NCBI RefSeq assembly: GCF_002797685.1
Contig: NZ_PGFH01000002.1
Location: 372,001 to 436,000 of the forward strand
Source of the DNA: Salinibacterium amurskyense
GTDB lineage: Bacteria; Actinomycetota; Actinomycetes; Actinomycetales; Microbacteriaceae
Length of the DNA stretch: 64,000 nucleotides
Reading direction: 5' to 3'
Both the position numbers and the translations under genes were made by a program. Position 1 is the stretch's first letter; each line of letters starts with the position of its first letter. Positions 27,016 to 34,012 of the stretch are shown in pieces. The notes beneath the pieces were generated by a model, which saw only the letters and a program-made list of their open reading frames with translations, searched no databases and was not told the origin of the DNA.

Positions 27016-27045
27016 GCATGCTCCACGCGTCAGCGTGGAGCATGC
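27016..27045. terminator. Perfect 13-bp hairpin between ndh and tRNA-Leu
   Basis: GCATGCTCCACGC pairs exactly with GCGTGGAGCATGC around the loop GTCA, starting 7 bases after the ndh stop and ending two bases before the mature tRNA 5' end. There is no U-tract. It may terminate ndh in the U-less manner common in high-GC bacteria, or be a processing element of an ndh-tRNA transcript. Confidence 0.6.
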
Positions 27046-27047
27046 GT

Positions 27048-27121
27048 GCCCCGATAGCCCAATTGGCAGAGGCAGATGACTTAAAATCATCCAAGTCAGG
27101 GTTCGAGTCCCTGTCGGGGCA
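27048..27121 (+). tRNA. tRNA-Leu (anticodon UAA), short variable loop
   Basis: The 74 bases fold as a full cloverleaf: acceptor GCCCCGA/TCGGGGC, a 3-bp D stem with loop containing AATTGGCAGA, anticodon stem GATGA/TCATC with loop CTTAAAA, T arm CAGGG-TTCGAGT-CCCTG and discriminator A at 27121. The anticodon TAA is at 27082-27084. CCA is not encoded. The variable loop is only CAAGT (27092-27096), although leucine tRNAs are normally class II with a long variable arm. The D loop and A73 are leucine-like, so Leu is the best call, but identity is less certain than usual. Confidence 0.85.
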
Positions 27122-27135
27122 CTGTGTTTAACTAG

Positions 27136-27166
27136 CTGAAGGCGGTCGCAATGCGGCCGCCTTCAG
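27136..27166. terminator. Bidirectional terminator between tRNA-Leu and arsC
   Basis: CTGAAGGCGGTCGC pairs with GCGGCCGCCTTCAG (one G-U pair) around a three-base loop and is followed by TCGTTT. It can end both the tRNA transcript and the convergent arsC transcript. Confidence 0.75.
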
Positions 27167-27182
27167 TCGTTTAATGGGGTGC

Positions 27183-27614
27183 TTAGGCCGGAAGAATCTC
27201 TGCGAGTAGCTTCTGGATGCGCGCCTTGATGTCGTCGCGGATCGGGCGAACCTCATCGATGCCCTTGCCCTTGGGGTCGACGAGCTCCCAGTCTTCGTAG
27301 CGCTTGCCGGGGAAGATCGGGCAGACGTCGCCGCAGCCCATCGTGATGACGACATCCGATGCCTGCACCTGATCGGTGGTCATCAGCTGGGGGACTGCCT
27401 GCGAGATGTCGATACCCTCTTCGGCCATCGCTGCGATCGCGGTGGGGTTGATTTCGTTGCCCGGCTCCGAGCCGCCCGAACGCACTTCGACAGCGCCGTT
27501 CGAGAGTGCCGTCATGTAGCCGGCGGCCATCTGGGAGCGGCCAGCATTGTGAATGCAGACGAAAAGAACGACAGGCTTGCGGGCCTCGGTAGTGGCAGTA
27601 GTTTCGGTGGTCAT
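27183..27614 (-). CDS. arsC: Arsenate reductase, low-molecular-weight phosphatase type
   Basis: The 143-residue protein has the phosphatase-like P-loop C20-IHNAGRS, with Arg26, and a downstream pair C94/C98 in MGCGDVCP, the three cysteines used by thioredoxin- or mycothiol-linked ArsC enzymes to reduce arsenate to arsenite. It starts with a Thr/Glu-rich extension of about 12 residues. The ATG at 27614 lies six bases after a minus-strand TATGCT, so it appears leaderless, and the ArsR-type inverted repeat at 27623-27640 covers that box. It stands 62 bases downstream of the ArsR-ArsC fusion but seems to have its own regulated promoter. Confidence 0.93.
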   Translation of the reverse strand: MTTETTATTEARKPVVLFVCIHNAGRSQMAAGYMTALSNGAVEVRSGGSEPGNEINPTAIAAMAEEGIDISQAVPQLMTTDQVQASDVVITMGCGDVCPIFPGKRYEDWELVDPKGKGIDEVRPIRDDIKARIQKLLAEILPA

Positions 27615-27620
27615 GCCTAA

Positions 27621-27640
27621 AGCATAGATGAATGTCTATA
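27621..27640 (-). promoter_or_regulatory. arsC promoter with ArsR-type operator
   Basis: CATAGA-N6-TCTATA (27623-27640, plus-strand reading) overlaps the minus-strand -10 TATGCT (27621-27626). The half-sites match those at 28652-28669 in front of the regulator and channel genes. Confidence 0.6.
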
Positions 27641-27676
27641 CGTCGCGCGAGGGTTGCGGGGTGCGGCGTGACTAGA

Positions 27677-28621
27677 TCACTCAGCGTTCACCGGCGGCAG
27701 CGAGCGAAGCAGCTCTCGCACGCGGGCGTCGATGTCATCGCGCACGGCTCGTACGCCATCCATTGCCATGTCGGCAGGGTCGGGGAGTTCCCAGTCGAGG
27801 TAGCGGCGGCCGGGGTAAATCGGGCAGGCGTCGCCGCAGCCCATCGTAATTACGACATCCGCACCGCGCACGACTTCGTCGGTGAGCGGCTTGGGGTACT
27901 CGCCATCGACCGAAACGCCGATCTCGTCGAGGGCGGCCACGATCTTGGGGTTGATCGACGCGGTCGGCTGCGAGCCTGCGGTCAGCACGCGCACGCGGTC
28001 TCCCGCGAGGGATCGCAGGATGGCGGCGGCGAGTTGCGAGCGGCCCGCATTCTGCACGCACACGAACAGCACGTCGGTCGGTGCCGTGGTGGCTGCGGCA
28101 TCCGCCTCGGGGAGTGCCCCCAATCGATCAGCGGCAAAGCGAGACGTGTGAGACGACAAGTGGCGGTCCTTGGGGGCGCCCGCGCGCAACAGGTCGTAGC
28201 TGCTGGCGACGTACTCGGCGACGGTTTCGCGCGAGAAGACGCCGGCAAAGCGGAGGGCGAGGTCGTCGGTGATGCGGTCGAGAACTGTGGGGTCAACAGC
28301 GGTGGCGGCATCCGCGGGGGAGTGCTGCACGAAGCCGAAGACATCGGCCAGGCGTGACGGAACGAGGGAGTACCAGACCTGGCGCCCCTCTTGAACGCTC
28401 TGCAAGATGCCATCGTCGGCCATGATGCGCACGTGGTGGCTCACGGTGGGCTGGGTGAGCCCGAGGCGAGCAGCAAGGTCGGTGACTCCGCGGCGGCCTT
28501 CGGGGGCATCCATCAACAAGCGCAGAATCTGCACTCGCGTGGGGTCGGCGATCGCGCGCATGCTCTGGGCAATGCGTTCAGCCACGGCGCGTTCGGAGGC
28601 GGGTGACTCGATCGCTGACAT
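27677..28621 (-). CDS. ArsR-type regulator fused to an arsenate reductase domain
   Basis: The 314-residue protein joins an ArsR/SmtB winged helix (residues 12-90, recognition part LGLTQPTVSHHVRIM), a helical linker of about 70 residues with FSRETVAEYVASSYDLL, and an ArsC domain (184-305) with P-loop C188-VQNAGRS and C262/C266. All cysteines are in the ArsC part; the usual ArsR arsenite-binding cysteines are absent. The start at 28621 is preferred over 28654 because conserved sequence begins there and a TAGACT box lies seven bases ahead on the minus strand. It is divergent from the channel gene across a shared operator. It should repress the arsenic genes and may reduce arsenate itself. Confidence 0.9.
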   Translation of the reverse strand: MSAIESPASERAVAERIAQSMRAIADPTRVQILRLLMDAPEGRRGVTDLAARLGLTQPTVSHHVRIMADDGILQSVQEGRQVWYSLVPSRLADVFGFVQHSPADAATAVDPTVLDRITDDLALRFAGVFSRETVAEYVASSYDLLRAGAPKDRHLSSHTSRFAADRLGALPEADAAATTAPTDVLFVCVQNAGRSQLAAAILRSLAGDRVRVLTAGSQPTASINPKIVAALDEIGVSVDGEYPKPLTDEVVRGADVVITMGCGDACPIYPGRRYLDWELPDPADMAMDGVRAVRDDIDARVRELLRSLPPVNAE

Positions 28622-28648
28622 AGCAAGCAGTCTAAACGACGAGGCGCG

Positions 28649-28681
28649 ATTCATAGACAGTTATCAATGTTTGGGTATGAT
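28649..28681 (+). promoter_or_regulatory. Operator and promoter of the arsenic channel gene
   Basis: TAGACA (28654-28659), a 16-base spacer and TATGAT (28676-28681) form a good promoter, six bases before the ATG at 28688. CATAGA-N6-TCAATG (28652-28669) overlaps the -35 box and matches the operator candidate at arsC. Confidence 0.65.
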
Positions 28682-28687
28682 CTCCGA

Positions 28688-29374
28688 ATGACCACGCCTC
28701 GCACCTTCGCTCTCACCCGTCGCTTGACCGCCGAATTCGTGGGTAGTGCGGGGCTGTCCGCCGTCGTCATCGGCTCCGGCATTGCGGCGCAGCAACTCTC
28801 GCCGGGCGATGTCGGGCTGCAACTTCTCGAGAACGCGCTAGCGACCGCCTTCGGGCTCGGCGTGCTCATCCTCGTGTTCATGACGGTCAGTGGCGCGCAC
28901 TTCAACCCGGTCGTCTCGATCGTGGATTCGCTCAGCGGGCTGCGGTCGTGGCGCGATACGGCGTTCTACATCCCAACCCAGATTGTCGGCTGCGTCGCCG
29001 GCGCGATCCTCGCCAACCTCATGTTCGCGCAGGCTGCTGTCACCTTCAGTACGACTGTGCGCCTGACCCCGGCACACTTTCTCAGCGAGGTCGTCGCGAC
29101 CGCCGGACTCATCGTCGTGATCTTCGCTCTCGTGCGTACGGGGCGCGCCAACCTCGCTCCGATCGCCGTTGGGGCCTACATCGGTGGCGCCTATTTCTTC
29201 ACGAGCTCCACGAGCTTCGCCAACCCCGCCATCACCATCGGTCGGATGTTCAGCGACACGTTCGCGGGCATCGCCCCGGGCTCGGCCCCCGGTTTCATCG
29301 CGGCCCAGCTCCTTGGCGCAGCGATTGGCTTCGGCCTCGTGCGATGGCTCTTCGCCGAACACCGCGTCGCGTAA
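28688..29374 (+). CDS. MIP/aquaporin-family channel, probable arsenite channel
   Basis: The 228-residue protein has six hydrophobic segments and the two half-helix motifs of the aquaporin family: NPV at residues 73-75 (in HFNPVVSI) and NPA at about 179 (in FANPAITIGRMF, with the filter arginine). The altered first motif is common in bacterial arsenic-locus aquaporins such as AqpS, where the channel lets arsenite leave after ArsC reduction. No ArsB or Acr3 pump is in the window, which supports that role. The start at 28688 fits a leaderless transcript from TATGAT at 28676. Confidence 0.87.
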   Translation: MTTPRTFALTRRLTAEFVGSAGLSAVVIGSGIAAQQLSPGDVGLQLLENALATAFGLGVLILVFMTVSGAHFNPVVSIVDSLSGLRSWRDTAFYIPTQIVGCVAGAILANLMFAQAAVTFSTTVRLTPAHFLSEVVATAGLIVVIFALVRTGRANLAPIAVGAYIGGAYFFTSSTSFANPAITIGRMFSDTFAGIAPGSAPGFIAAQLLGAAIGFGLVRWLFAEHRVA

Positions 29375-29416
29375 TCTGGAGAGAACAGATACTCACGTTT
29401 CAACGACAGGAAAACA

Positions 29417-29626
29417 ATGTTCGGCGCCTATGGCCTCTCGTATCCGATGCTCGCGCCGGTCCTTTTCATCGCGTTAGCCTTCGACGGATGGGCCATTCTG
29501 ACGATGATTCGCGAGGGCAACCAGAGCGTACGCACGGTCTTGCTGTGGTCACTCGTGCTGATCGTCATCCCGTACGGGGGATTCGCCCTGTGGCGTTACT
29601 GGTGGAACACGCGCAAAGGGTTGTGA
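29417..29626 (+). CDS. Small two-helix membrane protein
   Basis: This 69-residue protein has two hydrophobic helices (about residues 8-28 and 40-58) and a basic C-terminus with ALWRYWWNTRKGL. It loosely resembles the N-terminal membrane domain found in cardiolipin synthases, but nothing more than that can be supported. ACAGGAAA lies before the ATG at 29417. It follows the channel gene by 42 bases and could be co-transcribed, so a link to arsenic is possible but unproven. Confidence 0.65.
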   Translation: MFGAYGLSYPMLAPVLFIALAFDGWAILTMIREGNQSVRTVLLWSLVLIVIPYGGFALWRYWWNTRKGL

Positions 29627-29639
29627 GCGCGGCCCTCGC

Positions 29640-29942
29640 CTAGTCGCGCAGCGGTGACCCGACGACCTCGAAGCGGTTGCCGCCCATCTCGCCGCTCAGC
29701 AGGGGCATCGCTTCCTTGATCGCGGCCTGCACGCTTGCCAGTTGCAACGAGAGCTGGTGGGCTTCTGCCGACTCCCACAGCTCGGAGACAAACACGGTGT
29801 CGGGATGCTCGTCGCTCACGCCGACCTCGTAGCTGAGGCATCCGGCGCTGTCTAGGTCTGTGCTGCGACGCGTGAGAATAGCGACAACCTCATCGCGGTG
29901 GCCGGGCTGCACTCCGATGGTGCCTACGTTTGCGAAAGTCAT
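29640..29942 (-). CDS. Antibiotic biosynthesis monooxygenase (ABM) domain protein
   Basis: The 100-residue protein is an ABM-fold dimeric barrel with the opening TFANVGTIGVQPGHRDEVV, the central CLSYEVGVSDEHPDTVFVSELWES and a closing helix. It is the second ABM protein in the window and only distantly like that at 4554-4880. The start at 29942 is chosen since the upstream open frame is Arg-rich and unlike the family. Its 5' region is shared with the divergent aldolase gene. Substrate unknown. Confidence 0.82.
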   Translation of the reverse strand: MTFANVGTIGVQPGHRDEVVAILTRRSTDLDSAGCLSYEVGVSDEHPDTVFVSELWESAEAHQLSLQLASVQAAIKEAMPLLSGEMGGNRFEVVGSPLRD

Positions 29943-30099
29943 GGCTCCACTCAACGCCACTGGCGCGCGACGGTCAAGCGGCAGGGGACGCCCGTTGTGT
30001 TGCGGCGCGCGTTCTGGGAAAGTTGAGCAACGTCGGCGCCGATGCCTCACCCGGTCGCGTCGTACCGTGATCATTCGCCGCCGTGGCCCGAAGGAACCC

Positions 30100-31326
30100 G
30101 TGAAGCTGCTCAGCACCCCTGCAACGCCTTGGCGCACGCCCGAGGATTATTGGCAGGCGCTCGCCGATGCCACGCACGCCCTCGACGCTCCTTACGGGGT
30201 GCTCTCGCTGGAGGCGCTGTCGCACAATGCCGCCGATATGATTCGCCGGGCATCCGGGGTGCCGATTCGGGTGGCGAGCAAGTCGATTCGCGTTCGTGAG
30301 GTCATGGATGCCGTGCTTGAGCTCGATGAGTTCCGGGGCGTTCTGGCGTACACCCTCACCGAGGCGCTCTGGCTAGCCGAAACTATTGACGATGTCGTTG
30401 TCGGGTACCCCTCCGTCGATCGCGCGGCCATCGCAGCGCTCGGCACGAGCCCGGCGCTCGCCGAACGGGTGACGCTCATGATCGACTCTGTCGAACACCT
30501 CGACTTCGTCGACTCGGTGCTCTCGCCTCAGCACCGCGAAACTATTCGCGTCTGCATCGATGTGGATGCCTCCTTCCACTCCCCGCTGCTCGGTCACGTG
30601 GGCGCGCATCGCTCGCCCGTGCGCTCGGCGGCGCAAGCACGCACCCTGGCCAGCACCGTGGTGGACCGCGCCGGCTTCACTCTGGTGGGGATCATGGCGT
30701 ACGAAGCGCAGATCGCGGGGGTAGGCAACCGCCCGCCGAACAAGGCCGCATTTGGTCGCCTGCTCGACGTCATGCAGACCGCCTCTGCCAAAGAACTTCG
30801 CGAGCGTCGCGGCGAGATTGTCACCTCGGTGAGCGAGATCGCCGAACTCGAATTTGTGAACGGCGGGGGAACGGGGTCGCTCGAATCCACCGCCGAAGAC
30901 ACGTCGGTCACCGAGATCGCCGCCGGTAGCGGCCTCTTCGGCCCGCACCTGTTCGACAACTACAGCCACTTCACCCCGGCCCCGGCGGCGGCCTTCGCGC
31001 TCGCCGTCGACCGCAAATACTCGCTCGATATCGCGACGGTGCACGGTGGCGGTTGGATCGCCTCGGGCGAAGCGGGCGTCGACCGGATGCCCCAGCCCAC
31101 GTGGCCCGAAGGGCTAAAGTATGTGCCGCGCGAGGGCGCCGGCGAAGTGCAGTCACCGCTCACCGGCCCCGCTGCAGAGCAGCTTGAGGTGGGCGACCGC
31201 GTCTGGTTCCGTCACACCAAGGCGGGTGAGCTCTCCGAGCACCTCAACGAGTTCGCGGTCGTGGCCGACGGTCGCATCGTCGATACCGTGCCCACCTATC
31301 GCGGCGAGGGCAAAGCCTTCCTATGA
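30100..31326 (+). CDS. PLP-dependent amino acid deaminase/aldolase (D-threonine aldolase/alanine racemase fold)
   Basis: The 408-residue protein has the alanine-racemase N-terminal TIM barrel; the PLP lysine is in RVASKSIRV at about residue 64, and GGGTGSLES near 260 binds phosphate. The C-terminal metal-binding element of D-threonine aldolases and D-serine dehydratases is suggested by DRVWFRHTKAGELSEHLNEF. It would act on D-hydroxy amino acids. GTG at 30100 is preceded by GAAGGA at good spacing; earlier in-frame GTG codons lack this. It overlaps the lactone oxidase gene by four bases, so the two are coupled. Confidence 0.84.
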   Translation: MKLLSTPATPWRTPEDYWQALADATHALDAPYGVLSLEALSHNAADMIRRASGVPIRVASKSIRVREVMDAVLELDEFRGVLAYTLTEALWLAETIDDVVVGYPSVDRAAIAALGTSPALAERVTLMIDSVEHLDFVDSVLSPQHRETIRVCIDVDASFHSPLLGHVGAHRSPVRSAAQARTLASTVVDRAGFTLVGIMAYEAQIAGVGNRPPNKAAFGRLLDVMQTASAKELRERRGEIVTSVSEIAELEFVNGGGTGSLESTAEDTSVTEIAAGSGLFGPHLFDNYSHFTPAPAAAFALAVDRKYSLDIATVHGGGWIASGEAGVDRMPQPTWPEGLKYVPREGAGEVQSPLTGPAAEQLEVGDRVWFRHTKAGELSEHLNEFAVVADGRIVDTVPTYRGEGKAFL

Positions 31327-32690
31327 CGACTCCGGAGTGGATGCCGCGATCGGAGCACCGCGCATCGAGCGCAGCCCCGGCATCCCTCCGCCCCGGTGCC
31401 CTGTGGCGCAACTGGGGCCGTTCTGAGAGTGCGCATCCCGAATTCACGGCTCGCCCCGAGAGCGTCGACGAGGTTATCGCGGCGGTGAACTTCGCGCGCG
31501 ACACTGGCGTCACGGTCAAGGCCTGGGGTGCAGGCCACAGCTTCACCTCGATCGCGGCAACCGACGGTCTGCACCTCGACGTGAGCGCGCTCGCGGGAGT
31601 CATTGCCGTCGACGGCCCGCTGGTCACGCTCGGCGCAGGCACGAACCTCTACGAACTCCCCGCCCTGCTCGAACCGCTCGGGCTCGCGCTCGCGAACATG
31701 GGCGACATCGACCGCCAAACAATCGCGGGCGCAATCTCCACGGGCACCCACGGCACCGGCGCGCGCTTCGGCGGCATCGCCACCCAAGTACGCGGCGTCA
31801 CCCTCGTGACGGCGGCGGGCGAGCTGCTGCGGGTGAACGCGACCGAAAACCCGCACCTGTTGTCGGCTGCAGCGCTCAGCCTGGGTGCCCTCGGCATCCT
31901 CGTTGACGTGACGATCGAGTGCGTACCGACCTTTCTGCTGCACGCTGTCGAGCGCCCCGAACCCGCTGCCGCCGTACTCGACGAGTGGCTACAGCGCAGT
32001 GCCGAAACCGACCACTTCGAGTTCTACGTGTGGCCGCACACCACCACAGCCCTCACCAAGAGCAACACGCGCTTACCGGGCGATGCGCCGCGGCATCCAC
32101 TCACCACGTTTTCTCGCTGGTTCGATGACGAGTTCATGGCCAACGGTGTGTACCGAGCCATCTGTGCGGCGGGCACAGCCGCGCCAGTGATCATCCCGCC
32201 GGTCAATCGTCTAGCAGTGAAGCTCTCCGGCAATCGCGAGTTCACCGACACCTCCACGAACGTCTTCGTGACCGATCGCACCGTACGTTTTCGCGAAATG
32301 GAATATGCCCTCCCCATCGAGGCCGTGGCGGATGCCGTACGCGCCATCCAGAAGCTGATCGCCGATCGAGGGTGGAGAGTTTCGTTCCCGATCGAGGTGC
32401 GTTCGGCGGCTGCGGACTCATTGCTGCTCTCAACCGCGTCAGGGCGGGCCACCGGATATGTCGCGGTGCACCGGTATTGGCGCGAAGACCCGGCCGAGTA
32501 TTTTCGTGAAGTCGAGGCGATCATGATGGCGCATGACGGGAGACCTCACTGGGGAAAGTTGCATAACCGGCCAGCCGAATCGCTCGCGGCGGCGTATTCG
32601 GGTTTCAATGAGTTCTTGAGCATTCGTGACCGGCTCGATCCGGGTCGCGTGTTCGCGAACGATTATCTGCGCCGAGTGTTGGGGCAGTAG
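31323..32690 (+). CDS. D-arabinono-1,4-lactone oxidase-type FAD enzyme
   Basis: The 455-residue protein has the VAO-type FAD domain (residues 35-200) with the GAGHSFTSIAATDG loop, whose histidine is the usual covalent FAD link in aldonolactone and alditol oxidases, and TIAGAISTGTHGTG, followed by an ALO C-terminal domain ending in HWGKLHN and LDPGRVFANDYLRRVLG. It would oxidise a polyol or aldonolactone with oxygen, giving hydrogen peroxide. Its ATG overlaps the aldolase stop in ATGA. The pairing suggests a shared pathway, but the joint substrate is not known to me. Confidence 0.86.
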   Translation: MTTPEWMPRSEHRASSAAPASLRPGALWRNWGRSESAHPEFTARPESVDEVIAAVNFARDTGVTVKAWGAGHSFTSIAATDGLHLDVSALAGVIAVDGPLVTLGAGTNLYELPALLEPLGLALANMGDIDRQTIAGAISTGTHGTGARFGGIATQVRGVTLVTAAGELLRVNATENPHLLSAAALSLGALGILVDVTIECVPTFLLHAVERPEPAAAVLDEWLQRSAETDHFEFYVWPHTTTALTKSNTRLPGDAPRHPLTTFSRWFDDEFMANGVYRAICAAGTAAPVIIPPVNRLAVKLSGNREFTDTSTNVFVTDRTVRFREMEYALPIEAVADAVRAIQKLIADRGWRVSFPIEVRSAAADSLLLSTASGRATGYVAVHRYWREDPAEYFREVEAIMMAHDGRPHWGKLHNRPAESLAAAYSGFNEFLSIRDRLDPGRVFANDYLRRVLGQ

Positions 32691-32740
32691 CTGCCTGGGG
32701 CCGAAGTCAGGCTCAATACATGTAGCGAGAGGGCACGATT

Positions 32741-33898
32741 ATTAAAGCCATTGTGTGTGGAGCAGGAATTTCGGGGCTAACGGTCGCCGGTCAGTTGGCC
32801 GAGCGCGGCTGGGAGGTCACTCTGCTGGAGGCTGCGCCCGAACGTCGAACGCAGGGCTACATGATCGACTTCTTCGGGCCCGGCTATGACGCCGCCGAGA
32901 AGATGGGCATTCTGGGGCGCTTGCGCGAGCTGAGCTATTCGATTACCGAGGCGCGGTTTGTGCGGCCGAATGGTCGCAGTCAGTCGCTCGACTACGGCGT
33001 GGTAGCGGCCAATGAGGGCGGCAAGCTCCTGAGTCTCATGCGCCAAGATCTTGAATTGACGCTCTTTGAGGCGTTGCCGGAATCCGTGGAGGTGCGCTTC
33101 GGCAGCGCTGTCGTCGCGGTGGAAGATCGCACGGACTACGTCACGGCGGTGTTGGCCGATGGCACGCGCATTTCGGGCGACATTGTGGTGGCGGCCGACG
33201 GCATCCATTCGGCTGTTCGTCACAGCATCTTTGGCGATTCGGCGGCGTTCGATCGTCAACTCGGTATGCACACGTGCGCTTACACATTCGATTCGCCGAA
33301 GCTGCACGCCAAGCTCGGAGAGACTCTTGTGTCGACCGACGAACTGGATCGCATGGTCGGCCTGTATGGCCTCCACAACGGTCAGGTGGCTCTGTTCGCC
33401 GCGCACCGCGTCGATGACACCGTGCTGCCCGCCAACCCCCGCGAGGCCATTCAGGCCGCTTATGCGGGCATGGGCGACGACGTGGCCGAAGCGCTGGAGA
33501 AGTGCCCGGAACCGTCCAAGATTTACTACGACCAGGTTGCGCAGATCGAGCTGCCGGTGTGGAGCCGCGGTCGGGTGGTCTTTGCCGGAGATGCTTGCCA
33601 AGCGGTGTCGTTGTTGGCCGGGCAAGGGGCATCCTTGGCGATCGCCGGCGGCTTGCTGCTGGCCGAAAAGCTCTCGGGCGATCTCGAGCCGAGTGCCGCC
33701 TTCGCCGAGTACGAAGAAGAGTGGATGCCGGTGGTCGCCGACAAGCAGGCCGCTGGTCGTCGTGCCGCGAACGGCTTTCTGCCGCACACCACGTTCCAGT
33801 TGTGGAAGCGTCGCGTGGGGCTCGCGTTGCTCACAGCGCCCGTGATCGGCAAGTTCGTGACTTCGGCTGTCACGGGGACAAAAGCTCTGAATCAGTAA
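32741..33898 (+). CDS. FAD-dependent monooxygenase (PHBH-type), probable ATT start
   Basis: This flavoprotein of about 385 residues is in the aromatic hydroxylase group: the dinucleotide motif CGAGISGLTVAGQLAERGW at the N-terminus, DG-type motif VVAADGIHSAVR near 155 and GDACQAVSLLAGQGASLA near 285. The only standard start, GTG at 32753, would cut off the first beta strand. In-frame ATT codons at 32738 and 32741 restore it (KAIVCGAG), an in-frame TAG lies at 32723, and GAGAGGG at 32727-32733 is seven bases from ATT 32741. I therefore start at 32741. Substrate unknown; likely aromatic or antibiotic-like compounds. Confidence 0.83.
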   Translation: MKAIVCGAGISGLTVAGQLAERGWEVTLLEAAPERRTQGYMIDFFGPGYDAAEKMGILGRLRELSYSITEARFVRPNGRSQSLDYGVVAANEGGKLLSLMRQDLELTLFEALPESVEVRFGSAVVAVEDRTDYVTAVLADGTRISGDIVVAADGIHSAVRHSIFGDSAAFDRQLGMHTCAYTFDSPKLHAKLGETLVSTDELDRMVGLYGLHNGQVALFAAHRVDDTVLPANPREAIQAAYAGMGDDVAEALEKCPEPSKIYYDQVAQIELPVWSRGRVVFAGDACQAVSLLAGQGASLAIAGGLLLAEKLSGDLEPSAAFAEYEEEWMPVVADKQAAGRRAANGFLPHTTFQLWKRRVGLALLTAPVIGKFVTSAVTGTKALNQ

Positions 33899-34000
33899 GC
33901 GGTTTGCTCTGTGGGGCCCGCTGTCTTAGCGGCGGTTGTCGACCCGCGATTGGGGGCCGCAAGTGGCCCATTTTCTCGGTGGAGGCACAGCAGGGCGCTC

Positions 34001-34006
34001 TATAGT
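34001..34006 (+). promoter_or_regulatory. Candidate -10 box for leaderless lemA
   Basis: TATAGT lies six bases before the ATG at 34013 with no Shine-Dalgarno sequence. Confidence 0.5.
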
Positions 34007-34012
34007 TGAGGC

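Noticed and set aside
27048-27121. tRNA-Lys reading of the tRNA gene
   Set aside because: The body looks class I like tRNA-Lys, but the seven-base loop CTTAAAA fixes the anticodon as UAA, not UUU.
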